Made by a program: the position numbers and the translations under genes
NCBI RefSeq assembly: GCF_943734655.1
Contig: NC_071353.1
Span: forward strand, 142,451,907 to 142,515,906
DNA from: Sabethes cyaneus
Taxonomy: Eukaryota > Arthropoda > Insecta > Diptera > Culicidae
Direction of reading: 5' to 3'
Length of the DNA stretch: 64,000 nucleotides
Shown here: piece after piece, positions 1 to 11,649 of the stretch
How positions within the stretch are numbered: the stretch's first letter is position 1
How the letters are laid out: each line of letters begins with the position of its first letter
Notes under the pieces: model-generated
Seen by the model: only the letters and a program-made list of their open reading frames with translations
Database searches by the model: none
What the model was told of the DNA's origin: nothing

Positions 1-1732
1 AGGGTTATTTTCGACAGAAAGTGAAATAACCATCGAACTGTCAAATTTTAACTAAAAAGTTAAAAATTTCGCGAAATGGTTCACAGCCCTATGAACGCTT
101 TGACAGCACTTCGATTAAAACTGAGTGCTAATCGACCTGAGCCAGGTTAATTGATGAACTCGCTATAAGGAAGGATTCTAAGGTCAAATCTGAGGAAGAC
201 ATGAAGAAAAAATGGATTTCCGCACAGAAGAAGCTGCAGTGAGATGTTGCACAAAACTTTTTGAGTGGAGTTAAGCGTAAGGTGCGAGCATACGATTATT
301 ATATTGACGTTGAATTAAATAAATATGCCAAAAGCTTACTAATGGGTTATATTTTATGGTTTGAAAATTTGAAAAAGATCGGTCAATTTCAACATTTCTT
401 CCGTGATGCAAATTGATGTGGGACACCCTTTAACACCGTGTTCATGAATTTGCACACTAATGGAACGGACGATGGTCAGATGTTCTCCAAATCACCGTGA
501 ATTTGGGATAATTCACCAGTTTAGCCGACTCACAAGCGCCGCGCCGATAGTAGGGGAACTGTGGGTAAAATGAACAGGGGGGGGGGGTAAAATGAACAGG
601 CAGCCATTTATCAGCAGCCACGAAATAATTACAATGATTGATACAAAATGATTGAGTGTCTCGAAAAATGACGGAAAATGACCGAGTGCTGGAAAATCAT
701 GCGAGTTAAAAGTCAAGCATTGTATGAACGTGGCGAAGATACATTATGTTAACTTTATGCTTATGTAGAACAATAATAATGTTTAATTTACCCAAACTGC
801 ATGTTAACTGTAGTTTTCTATGACATGTTCATTTTGCCCTCACTGCATGTTCATTTTACCCACACGAAAAAAGCAGGCTCGAATGTCACGGTTTCGAAAG
901 AAAGAAATTTTTCATGACAAATCGTCCTTTTTCAAACATCTTTATATATTGCTACGTGGAATATGAATCCAGCTTTCAATTCATATAGTCCGTTCAGCAT
1001 TTGGTTTGTTCCTGGGGGAGAAAATGGCGAAATTGCTAAGGGTGTTCCATTTACCCCCAGTTCCCCTTCGCGATTTGCACTGCAAGCGTGTGCAGGTTCG
1101 AAACGGGACGAGCTTGTTCCGATGACTTATCCTGACAGCAAATGCCTACTGTGGTTCTGTGATGCTGTGACAGTGTTAAAGTAATTCAGCGAAATCTTAA
1201 TTTGTTTATGATTCGTTTGACAGATTACCCATGAAAAAACTGTCAGAATAAAGCTGTCGGATGCGTTGACGCAGCATTCTGTTTGGACCTTTAGTCGTGA
1301 ACTAGCATGTTCGAATATTAGCTAACTTGGCAATGGCGAGCTTGCTATCCCGCGTCTCTTAGACTGGGAGTCTCAGTGATAAATTAAAGCTAATTTGTGT
1401 GTTCTTAGAAAGTTCTTTTCACGGTTGTGGCTTTACTGTTGCAATTAAACAGTAGGAATTATACCGTTCACACACGATTATTTCTTACACTAATGCGATA
1501 GAGAATTAAATTCTTCTATTTACATTTACCTTCCCATCATTATCTTAATTAAATCTAACTGATCTGATCTGATGATCAAGGCGTATATGCTTACACAATT
1601 CCTTTCTATATTTGATCATCTTATATCTATAATAATGAAATATTCTGAGGAAAGTCTAATTAGAGGGCATGTTTTAAAAATGCATTAGAACGTTGGAATC
1701 TGCTGTAACTCAAACAAACATAAAGAAGGATT
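1..1732. other. non-coding stretch, no gene seen
   Basis: No reading frame here looks like a protein. A G run lies near 580-588. The short string GGGTAAAATGAACAGG occurs twice close together (about 567-600), and related pieces with GTTCATTTTACCC occur near 820-860. The rest is AT-rich unique-looking sequence up to the microsatellite at 1733. Confidence 0.5.

Positions 1733-1786
<54 letters not shown>
1733..1786. repeat. TCTG tetranucleotide microsatellite
   Basis: About 13 uninterrupted TCTG units. It sits at one edge of the G-run-rich repeat block that follows. A GTCT-type microsatellite at this position is a known feature of DINE-1/Helentron-like non-autonomous elements, so it may be part of that element and not an independent locus. 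Confidence 0.95.
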
Positions 1787-3000
1787 CTTCCTTATAGAAT
1801 CGAAAACTACTGAACCAATCGGCATGAAAATATGCATGTAGAGGTTTTTTGGGGCCAGGAAAGGTTTTAGTGATGGTTAGAAACCCCTCCCCCCACTAAG
1901 AGGGGGGGCTGCCATACAAATGAAACACAAATTTCTGCATAACTCGACAACTAATCAAGCAAATAGAACAAAATTTGGCATGTGGGTGTTTTCGGTGACA
2001 AGAATTTATTTTATGGTAAATTGAGACCCCTCCCCTCTTTATAAGGGGAATTATAACTCCTATCCTCTTTAAAAGGGGGGGCTTCCATACAATCCATACT
2101 TTCCTATACAAATGAAATTCAAATTTCCTCATAACTCGAGAACTAATCAAGCAAATGGAACTAAATTTGGCACGTGGGTGTTTTTGGAGGCAAATTTTTT
2201 TTCTATGATGAATTGGGACCCCTCCCAACTTTAAGAGGGGGTGCTTCTACACAAATAAAATACAAATTTCCTCATAATTCGAGAACTAATCAAGCAAATG
2301 GAACCATATTTGGCATGTGGGTGTTTTTGGAGGCAACCATTTTTTCTATGATGAATTAGGACCCCTTACCTTTTTAAGAGGGGGGGCTCTCATACAAACG
2401 AAATACAAATTTCCTCATAACTCTAGAACTAATCAAGCAAATGGATCCAAATTTATCATGTGGGTGTTTTTGTAGGCAAGAATATTTTCTATGGTGAATT
2501 GAGACCCCTCTCTTCTTTAGAAAGCGAGTTATGGCCCATCTCCCCTTTAAGAGGGTGGGCTTGCATACAAATGAAATGCAAATTTCCTCTTATCTCGAGA
2601 ACTAATCAATCAAATGGAACCAAATTTGGCATGTGGGAGATTTTGGAGTCTTGAATTCATTTTACGATAGTTAGAGACCTCTCACCCCTGTGGTAGGGGG
2701 ATATGGACTCTCATACAAAAACAGAAATTTTTGCGAAACTCAAAAACTAATCGAACTCGAGAAATTCGAGACTCTTCCATAAAACATTAGTCAATACAAG
2801 ACCACAAAAACTATCTATAGTAACACTAGATCATTCAGGACGAGACGGTCGCGAGTGTTGCCGGTGACCCGCCGTCGGAAGCGCCGCCCACTGGGGGGCT
2901 TGCAAAACTCGAAATTGTGACAAAGATCATCCGAGATTCATGATTTATATACAACACAGGTTAATTTGTGGCAATACGAAGTTTGTCGGGTCAGCTAGTA
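1787..3000. mobile_element. Helitron/DINE-like non-autonomous repeat with internal sub-repeats
   Basis: Five to six diverged units, about 130-195 bp apart, each carry the same order of parts: a CATACAAATGAAA-like string, ATAACTCGAGAACTAATCAAG, a TTTGGCATGTGGGTGTTTT string, and a run such as AGAGGGGGGGCT next to GACCCCTCCC. The block starts beside a TCTG microsatellite and ends near 3000 with GTCGGGTCAGCTAGTA. A partial copy in the opposite orientation lies at 14880-15150, which shows it is a dispersed repeat. The Helitron/Helentron assignment rests on the microsatellite, the lack of inverted termini and the CTAG-type end; it is inference. No rolling-circle replicase is encoded. Confidence 0.55.
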
Positions 3001-6000
3001 GTCTAATAAAAAAATCATTCTCAACTAGTTACAGTCACACGGGCGATAACTTTCTTGTGAGATATTTAATTTATAATATTATATTTTGTACGATAATCGT
3101 GTATTGTCGATAGATAAGTCTGCAAAGTCTCTCTACTGTGCAAAGTGTAGGATTTCCACCCAACCAGTATTCCACTTCAGAGAAGTTTTTTGTATCACTA
3201 CAAAATAACCGTGAACTGAAGAACATCGAGGTCAAAGTATTCTAAAGCAACCTGCAAACCATCACTGGCTGACACCGGTGCACAGAACTCTACCGGACGA
3301 AACCGGGAAATGCAAACCTCAGCAGGTAAATAATAGGTAGGTAGGGTACATGACAATAGGAAATTATGGAAATTTACTCCCTCCGCCGCCCGGTTCGGTG
3401 GTGTCTCTCGAGTGTAAAAGCATTCCGATTATTATCATGAACCCGTATGTAAATATAAATACACTTTCATGGCCATCTTCGCCAGTGCTGGCGAAGGCAT
3501 TATAGGTGTCTTCGATTGAAATTCAAAAGGCACTTCACGATTTGTCGCCATTGTTGTTGTTACTGTCGCTGTCGCGTCGTCGGTTAGGAGTGCAGTTGAC
3601 TTCCGGCCCGAAGAACGGTAAACGAACGTACTTCACACGAGTCCCATCTCCCATGTGAGCTTCTAGAAACTCAAATCAGATTCTTCATTCTTCGTTTTTA
3701 TGACCGCACTCTGTTTTTGTTGTGACGCATTTTATAACACGGCACGGCAGTGCCGTGATTGTAAAATGCTGTCATTATCGGTGATTGTGACCACGCGATA
3801 GCACTTTTCCTTCGCCTTTGATGATGCCATTTTTCTACGTGTAATTGCACCTGCGATATTAATCATCGGAATTCCGATAGAGGCTGTTCTTTCGTGTTGA
3901 CGGACGGCCGAACTACGTTCTAGAACCTTCACAGACACGTAGCCAGTGCCAGCGTCGGAAACAAACAAGTCTGGGTCGAGCCCCAACAGGGTCATAAATC
4001 GTAGGAAGATGTGTGCCCGATATCAAGGTGGGTCGTCAGTGTTGTAACACAAATCTTAGATTCTGTATGGATCTTCGTCGCCACTTGCACCGCTAGTTGT
4101 TGATGCTGTGCTGATGCGGGGAAAACATGGCATTATTTATGGCAAACAAACGATGCTCGATACGGCTTAAAGTAACCTGCGTGGTTATCATGCTTCGTGC
4201 CTGCCTGCCAGTGATATTTTTTTATGAACGTAGCATTTGATTTGCTCTGCAAACATTGACTCACTCGCGTCGCGTCGGTTGGTTGAACTTTGAGACAACA
4301 GAAAGCACATACTGATGAATCCAAGTACCTTTGCACCTTTTGGGCCTCCCTGATACCGGTACTGCCTGGGGCATCCTGACATTATTTGTTGAAGCATTCT
4401 AACGCTGTTAAACGAAGTGAGAATTCCACTAGGCTGTGGTAAATTGGCTTCGATTTCTGCACTGCAGTCCGCAGTGAACATCTTCAAGGTTTCTAAATCC
4501 TTCCGGGGAATGGCTACTTCGTGATGGTTCATGCTTTGTGGGAGGGATTCTGCCTGATGGCAACCCTGGCCACGAAGACACCGGATCCGAGCTAAATCGT
4601 GATCGAGTCATCAATACTGCGAGAAGAGGATTGCATCCTCCGTCCCGTCCTGTGCAGCATCTCTCGCATCATACTTGGTTGAGCATTGTTGGTTATCGAT
4701 GCATCAGCAAAGGTGTGTCCTCCGATCTTTTTTTCGCCGCCTGTTTGGATGATAAATTTGGGTTTCGAGCGTAAAAAGTTACATAACGAACCGTAAGCAT
4801 TTCGTCGTACGTTGGGGACTGGTTATTTTAAACACATTACATATTCATATGTACATAATTCATGCGCGCTAAATACGTTAAGTCTTTTGAGATCACCCAG
4901 CCGCCCCGGTCAACCCGGGGAATTGATATGTCAACGTCGAACGCAACAACAAGAAACAAGACAGCACGAAAATTATAGAGAGCGGCCGGTTTGTGACGTG
5001 TAGATTTACGCAAAATAATCTGCAAGTAAACAGGCTGCTGTGGTCCAAAATACAACCGAAGTTGTTTTGCTTGCAGCTATCATATTTTGCGTTTTTCGCA
5101 TAATCATTTCAGCCAAGACCTTTTTTGGAAACTTTCTCCATCATGTCGGTTAACAATGTTGCGAGCGCAGCAGGCTGAACAACACGACGACGAATGACTT
5201 TTGCGGTTTTTTTAAAAGCTTGATAGAAATTCGCCGTCTCCCCCTTCTTTGATTGAGAGAATACCGGTTCCTAGATCTCGAAACAGTTTGTTTTTTATTG
5301 CGAAGCTTACTTGTTTATCAATATTGTGGACTACATCACGCGCGAAGGTGCAAACTAACCGGACAGTAGGACAGTTTTTAGTATGATTTTAAGGCATCAT
5401 CGTGATGTGACCCGACTGCTTTGTGTGCACTCGAATATAAATATTAATGACCGACTGCAGGGGCATTTATGGTTCGTAAAGGGGCCAGCCGGTTTATCTT
5501 CGCTCGGTGGTCGCCGGGCGAAACCGTTTCATAATTGCCGTTACATATAGCCTACCTATAAAAGCCAGCTCCCTTTCGCACTTTAGCTTTAGCTTTGGCC
5601 GGACGCTGCCGAAAGGTTATCACTGTTGACTGCGACTTTTTGATAAGTTGGCGTTTTTTGTCATGATCATCAATTCCTGCTAAAGCGTGCAGCAAATAGA
5701 AACAACAATTTCATAGCATGCACGCCTTCCGTGAAAATGCATAGAGTTACCAAATATTCAGATTAAAAACGAACTCGCGTAATCTGAATGAGGTATCATT
5801 CAGATTAGCGGGGGTTCGCGGTACTGAACCTATTATCTATGCCCGTGTACAAAATTTCATGAAATTCCAGGATCCCTCGGCCCAATTGTTACGATGCTAC
5901 CGATTTTCTTAGTCAGAAAGTGCCACGAGTGTACTTTCCAGTTGCCGTATGAGTGTCCCGAAACACCGAAGGAAGAGTTTTAGAACGAGAAAGAATTGAG

Positions 6001-6100
6001 ACAGCTATCTGTGAAAATCTAACAAAGATCTTCCGAGGACAAATCGCGGTATTCGAAAGCTGTCGCTACTGTCAGAAGAAAGATTCATATGGATTTCTGT
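3001..6100. other. non-coding stretch, no recognisable gene
   Basis: Several small open frames exist on both strands near 3732-3995 and 4133-5055, but they overlap each other and show no domain or splice pattern I recognise. The region is richer in GC and CpG than the flanks and may include host regulatory DNA. One TATA-type promoter candidate lies at 5557. Confidence 0.4.
5557..5600 (+). promoter_or_regulatory. candidate TATA-box core promoter
   Basis: TATAAAAG at 5557-5564 is followed about 23-30 bp later by CGCACTTTAGC, a reasonable start-site position. No convincing coding exon follows before the T/C-rich satellite at 6110, so the transcript is unknown. Single TATA matches are common by chance in AT-rich DNA. 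Confidence 0.25.
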
Positions 6101-6109
6101 GCGTTCCAT

Positions 6110-8558
6110 TCCATGAGATTGTCCTACTGTCTTTCTGTCGTGTTTTTAACGTTATTCGTAATTTTTCTGTCGCATTCCTGTTTTTCTGTGTTTTTCAGTC
6201 GACTTTTTTGGCGTCTTTCTGTTTTATTTTTTGCTATTTTTCTGTAATTTTTTTGTTTTTCATCATCGTGCTGTGGACTTCCGATTGTCCAGTTATGTTT
6301 CTGTAGTCTTTTTGCGATCTTTCTGACAGTCGTTTTGTCATCTTGATGTAAACTTTTTGCTGGAGGAATTTTATCATCTCTCTGTCGTTTCTTTTAGTTT
6401 TGACCGCGATTCTTTTCGATTCTTTTTATCGATCTTCTGTCGTCCGTCGTCTTTCCGTCGCCTTTCTGTCATTTCAATTATATTTTTAGTCGTCTTTTCG
6501 TTGTCTTCTCATCTCTCTGTCGTTTTTCGTCTGTCGTCTTTTTCTCGTATTATGTCGTCATTCTAACGTTTTCGTTTGTTTTTACTATTGTCTTTCGCCA
6601 ATCTGTCATTTTTTGTTGTTGCTTTTGTTGCTTTTTTCTGGTATATTTTTATCGTCTTTCTGTCGTTTTTTGTCGTATTTTCGTCATTTTTCGTCGTCTT
6701 TATGTCTTCCTTCTGTAGTCGTTTTTGTCGCTTTTTCTTTCGTATTTTTGCCAGTCCATTATCTTTTTGACACAATTCTGTCATTCTTTTGTTGTTTTTC
6801 AAACAGCTTTTGTCATTTTTCGTCTTTTTCTTTTGTCGTTTTTCTACCGCTTGTTTGCTCGTCGTTTTTCTTTTCCATTGCATTTTCGTCATAATTTTGT
6901 CATATTTTTGTTGATTTTCTGTCATCGTTCTGGCGTTTAGCTTGGTTTTGTTATACATCGTCATTGTGCTATCTTTTTTCTGTCATCTTTTTGTCATTCA
7001 TCGCCTTTCTGTAATTTTTGATCGTCTTTTCGTAATTTTTCGGTTGTCCTTCTATCATCTTTCTGACGTTATTTTATCATGTTTCCATTGTTTTTTATCG
7101 TTTCTTTTTGTGTTTTTTTTATTTATTTTCTGTCGTTTTTCATCATTTTTTTTGTTCTCCAGCGTCTTTCTGTCTTTCTGACGTGTTTTTCCGTCTTTCT
7201 GACTATCGTGACTATCGTCGCTTTTCTGTTTTGTCGTCCATCGTCTTTTTGTCACCTTTTTGTCATTTTAATGTTGTTTTTTAGCTGTTTTCGTGGTATT
7301 TTTTCTCTTTCCGTTATTTTTTATTGTCATTTTGTCGCCCATCGCCTGTCGTCTTTCTAACGTTTTCGTTTGTTTATATCATTTTTACTGTTGTCTATCG
7401 CCTTTCTGTCATTTTTTTGTTGCTTTTTAGTCGCCTTTTTTCTAGCATATTTCCATTTCTTTGTTTCTGTCGTATTTTATCGTTTTTTGTCACGCTTTTT
7501 GTCGTATTTTTGTCAGTCTATTATCTTTTGGACACAATTCTGTCATACTTCTGTTGTTTTCAATCGGCTTTTTGTCGTCGATCTGCTTTTTTTAATTTTT
7601 TTGTCGAATTTTTATCATCCATCGTCGTTCTGTCGCCTTCCAATTGTGATTCTGTTGTCTTTATGCATGCAGCGTTTTATCGTCTTTCAGTCATCTTTTT
7701 GTTGTCTTTCTATCGTCTTTCTCTCATTTTCTGCCATTTTTTCATCATACTTCTGCCTTTTTTGTCGTCTTTCTGCAGCTTGTTTTCTCGCCTTTTTGCC
7801 TGCCCATTGCTGTTTCGACACCATTTTTCGTCTTTTTGTCGTTTTGCTGTCATCTTTCGGACGTTTGTTGTCATAATTCTGTTATCTATTGCCACTCTGT
7901 TATCTTTCTGTTACCTTGCTATCTTTTTGTCGTTTTTCTGTCAAATTTTTGTTGAGAATCACCTATCTGTAATTTTTAGTTGTCTTTTCGTCATTTTTCT
8001 GTTGTCCTTTTATCGTCTTTCAAACGTTTTTTGTCATTTATCTGTCGCATTTATGTTATCTTTCTATTGTTTTTCAGTCGGTTATTTTCTGTTTAATTTT
8101 TTGTTATTTTGCTATCGTATTTTAACATTTTTTGTAATCAACTGACATTATTTCATCTTCCGGTTGTCTTTCTATTGTGGTTTTCCGTCTTTCAGATTAT
8201 CGTTTTACCGTCTTTCTGTAGGCTTATTGTAATCTTTTAGACACTTTTCTGTCGGATTATTGTGGTATCTTTTTGTCGTCAATCGTCTTTCCGTCGGCTT
8301 TCTGTCATTTTTACGTTGTTTTTTAGTCGTCTTTTTGTTGTTTTTCTGTCGTTATTTATCGTCTTTTTGTCGTCCATGGCCTGTCGTCTTTTTGTCATAT
8401 TGGGTCGTCCTTCTGACGTTTTCGTTTGTTTATACCATTTTTACTGTTGTCCATCGCCTTTCTGCCATTTTTTATGCTTTTCAGTCGTCTTTTCTTCGTT
8501 TTTCTGACATATTTCCATCGTCTTTCCTGCGCGTTTTGTCATTTTTCGTCGCCCATGC
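6110..8558 (+). repeat. T/C-rich degenerate satellite, block 1
   Basis: The plus strand is almost only T with phased GTC, GTCGTC and CTGTC steps. GTC (or GTA) begins at 6662, 6672, 6683, 6693, 6704 and 6715, a spacing of 10 or 11. The unit reads roughly TTTTTCTGTCGTC with many point changes and small indels. The long Phe/Ser/Leu/Val-rich frames on the plus strand (for example 7324-8145) and Lys-rich frames on the minus strand are by-products of the composition and phasing. They shift frame constantly and have no domain. No other function is visible. Confidence 0.9.
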
Positions 8559-8800
8559 CCTGGCGGGTGTTGTGGGTTCAAATCCGTTAAAAATCTCAGA
8601 TTATAGCTTGGTTCGACCCATGCACCTTCCAGCATTGTACAAAAGGTAGGAGTCGCGACAACGACAACTTGTTAAGCGTAGCTACCTATTACCCCCCCCC
8701 TTCCTTTCAACTCTTTCCCCTCCATTCCCAAAAAAAATCCTTCTTCATTACTTTCCCTTACCGTCCCTTCATCAATTGTAGAACCATCGTTTTAAAAAAA
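8559..8800. other. non-satellite island inside the T/C tract
   Basis: About 240 bp of normal-complexity sequence interrupts the satellite. It has GGGTTCAAATCC (8572-8583, a match to a tRNA B-box consensus), a run of nine C near 8692-8700 and an A run near 8728-8735. This could be the remains of a small inserted element such as a SINE. I could not find the matching A box, so it is not called a tRNA. Confidence 0.45.
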
Positions 8801-9315
8801 CACTTTTCGTCGTCTTTCTGCCACTTGTTTTCTCGCTGTTTTTGACATCTTTCTGTTGATTTTCCGTCATCTTTCTGGCGTTTGTTATCACGGTTTTGTC
8901 GCCATTTTGCTATAATTCTGTTACCTTACTGACTGTCTTTTTGTCGTTTTTATCATTTCTTTTTGTCGTTCGTCACCTTGCTGGAATTTTTAGTCGTCTT
9001 TTCGTCATTTTTCTGTTGTCCTTCTACCATCTTCCCGACGCTTTTCATCGTCTTTCTACTGTTAATTATTCGGCTTATCGTTTTTTTGTTTTATTTTTTG
9101 TTATTTTTCTGTTATTTTATTATTTTTTATCATCTATCGTCGTTCTATCGTCTCCCGGTAGTCTTTCTGCCGTCTTTTTGCATTCTTCTGACTGTCGTTT
9201 TGTCGTTTTTCTGTCATCTTTCTGTTGGCTTACTGTCGTCTATCGTCTTTCATCGCTTCTCTGTCATTTTTCTGTGGTATTTTCAGTCATCTTTTTATTT
9301 TTTTTATTGGATTAT
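8801..9315 (+). repeat. T/C-rich degenerate satellite, block 2
   Basis: Same composition and phasing as block 1. For instance GTC/GTT/GTG-type steps begin at 9194, 9202, 9213, 9224, 9235, 9245, 9263 and 9274, mostly 10-11 bp apart. Confidence 0.88.
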
Positions 9316-9404
9316 AGTCACTTCAACAACTTGAGTCATTCGTGACTTCTTGGGGTTCCTCGGCGTGAATGCCAATTGCCAACCACTACACTGGGATTGA
9401 CCCC

Positions 9405-10540
9405 TGTTTTCGTTTTCTTTTTCGTCCATCGCCTGTCGTCTTTCTGTTATACTTCTGTCATCCTTCTGGCGCTTTTTTTGTTTATTTCATTATTACTGTT
9501 GTCCATCGCCTACCTGTCTTTTTTTGTTATTACTTTTCGGTCATCTTTTCTTCGCTTTTTCTGATATGTTTCTGCCATTTTTCATCGCGTTTCTGTCGTT
9601 TTTTTGATGTCTTTTTATCGTCTTTCTGTCGCTTTTTTCTCGTTTTTTTTGTCCGTCCATTGCCTTTTCGACACGATTCTTTCGTCTTTCTGACGTTTGT
9701 TATCATCTTTTTGCCATTCTGTTGCTTTTCTGTCGTCTCTCTCTGCCAGCTTTCTGATTTTCTTTTTGTCGTATTTCTGTAATTTTTTTATCATTGCGTT
9801 TTAGTCGTCTTTCTGACGTTTTGTGTCATTTAACTGGCGCATTATTGTCATCTTTCTGTTGTTCTCAGTCAACTTATTGTCGTTTTTATGGCTTATTTTA
9901 TGCTATTTTTCTGTCGTTTTTTATCATTTTTTGTCAACCAACGTTGTTATGTCGCCTTCCGGTTGTCATTCTGTTGTCTTTTTGCATCTTTCTGACGGTC
10001 ATTTTGTTGCCTTCCTGTCATCTTTTTGTCATTCATCGCCTTTTTTCTGTCGCATTTCTGTCATCTTTCTGTTGTCTTTCAGTCGGCTTTTTGTTCTATT
10101 TTTTGTTATTTTGCTGTCGTTGCATTTTTTGTCATCCATCATCGATATCATGCCTTCCGGTTGTCTTTCTGTAGTGCTTTTCCATCTTTTTAACTATTGT
10201 TTTATCGACCGTCTGTCGGTTAATCATCGTTTTTTGACGTCCATCGTCTTTTTTTCACCTTTTTGTCATTTTTCTGCTGTTTTTTAGTCATCTGTTTATT
10301 ATTTTTTGTCATTTTTCTTTCGCCTTTTTCTCGTCTTTTGTCCATCCATTGCCTTTTCGAGACACGATTCTTTCGTCTTTCTGACATTTGTTATCATCTG
10401 TTTGCCATTCTGTCGCTCTTCTGTCGTCTCTCTCTGCCACCTTTCCGATTTTCTTTTTGGTTTCTGCCATTTTACGTCTGTTTTTTGTCTTTGTCGTTCA
10501 TTGCTTTTTTTGTAATTTTTAGTGGTCCTGAAGATTTTTG
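9405..10540 (+). repeat. T/C-rich degenerate satellite, block 3
   Basis: Continuation of the satellite after a 90-bp island of ordinary sequence (9316-9404). Polarity is unchanged (T-rich on plus). Near-repeats inside the block such as TTCTTTCGTCTTTCTGACGT (9679) and TTCTTTCGTCTTTCTGACAT (10368) share flanking sequence over about 100 bp. This suggests larger segmental duplication within the tract as well as short-unit slippage. Confidence 0.88.
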
Positions 10541-10870
10541 TCATTTCGTTCGTGGTAATTGAGATTTCGGTATACTACCTCACCGGGGTCGCGATACCTG
10601 CATCCCGCTGATGGGTCTGCCATCTTAGGTATAGCTTGCGGGATACAGCATTTCATATTCACCCGCCCGTTACGAGACAGACGCTATGTGAGCCACCCCT
10701 CACCTGGAGATCAGGCGCTCTAGTTCACACCTTCTAGCTTAGCTGCTTCAGTAAGTACATGAAGCATTTCCGGTAAGGCCATCGACCGTCATCATTTGAC
10801 TTAGATCTGCGTGGAGGCGCCAGGTGGGAGCTTGAGAGAGCTATGTTTGACGCTCCTTCTAGGTAACTCT
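10541..10870. other. non-satellite island, possible short dispersed repeat
   Basis: About 330 bp of mixed sequence interrupts the satellite. Its right part (GTGGAGGCGCC, GGGAGCTTG, AGCTATGTTTGAC at about 10811-10852) resembles 50538-50592 (CTGGAGGCGCT, CGAGCTTG, AGCTATGTTGGAC) in the same order. It may therefore be a copy of a dispersed element. Family unknown. Confidence 0.4.
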
Positions 10871-11545
10871 TTCCATTTCATTTTTGTCATTTATCTTTCG
10901 CAATTATGTCATCTTTCTACTGATTTTCAGACGACTTACAGTCGTTTTTCTGTAATATTTCTTTATTTTCTGTCGTTTTCTATCATTTTTTGTCATACAC
11001 CGTCGTTCTGTCGCCTTCCGGTTGCCTTTCTCTTGTCTTTTTGCAGCTTTCTGACATCTTTTTTGTCATTCATCGCCTTTTTAGAATTGTCGTTTTTTTC
11101 GTCTTTTTCTGGCGTCCTTCTAAGTTCTGTGTTATTTATCTGTCGCATTTCTGTCAGTCAGCTTTCTGTTGTCTTTTTGTTATCTTTCTGTCGTTATTTG
11201 TAATTTTTTGTCATCCATTGTCGTGTTTTGGTAATCTTTTTGCCGTCTTTTTGCAACCCTTTTGACTGTCGTTTTGTCGTCTTACTGTCATCTTTTTATC
11301 ATGTGTCTGTCGGCTTATTGTTGTCTGTTTGTCGTCAACCGTCTTCTGTCTGTCTGTCGTCGTATTTCTGTCAGCTTTCTGTTGTTTTTTAGTAATTTTT
11401 TCATTATCTTTTTTGTAGTTTTCTTAATATCTATCGCCTGTCGTTTTTCGTCGTTGTTGTCTTATATCTCTCAACCTTCTGACGTATTTTTGTCTTCCTG
11501 CTAGCTTTCTGTTTTTATTTATCGTTCAATTTGTCTCTTTTTCTG
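10871..11545 (+). repeat. T/C-rich degenerate satellite, block 4
   Basis: Last part of the tract. It fades into T-rich but less ordered sequence toward 11640. Same strand polarity as the other blocks. Confidence 0.85.
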
Positions 11546-11649
11546 TATTACTGTCTTTGTGTCTTTCCGTTTTTATGTATTTTGGTGGCTTTGTGATTAT
11601 CTCCGTCTATCTTGCTGTCTTTCTGATTATGTCTGTGGCTTTGAATTTC

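Noticed and set aside
1733..3000. CRISPR-like array
   Set aside because: Units are diverged, spacing is irregular, there are no distinct spacers, and the window is eukaryotic.
4133..5055. Cluster of overlapping frames on both strands as a possible host gene
   Set aside because: No domain, no consistent exon chain and frames contradict each other.
6563..6964. Lys/Arg/Thr/Asn-rich minus-strand frames that resemble basic nuclear proteins
   Set aside because: Reverse complement of the same satellite; composition artefact.
8572..8583. tRNA gene suggested by GGGTTCAAATCC
   Set aside because: No A box at the right distance and no cloverleaf could be drawn; left as part of an unclassified island.
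6357..11504. Many long plus-strand reading frames (up to 273 codons) rich in Phe, Ser, Leu, Val and Cys that look like membrane proteins
   Set aside because: They lie in the T/C-rich phased satellite. Frames overlap in all three phases, none has a domain, and hydrophobicity follows directly from T-rich codons.
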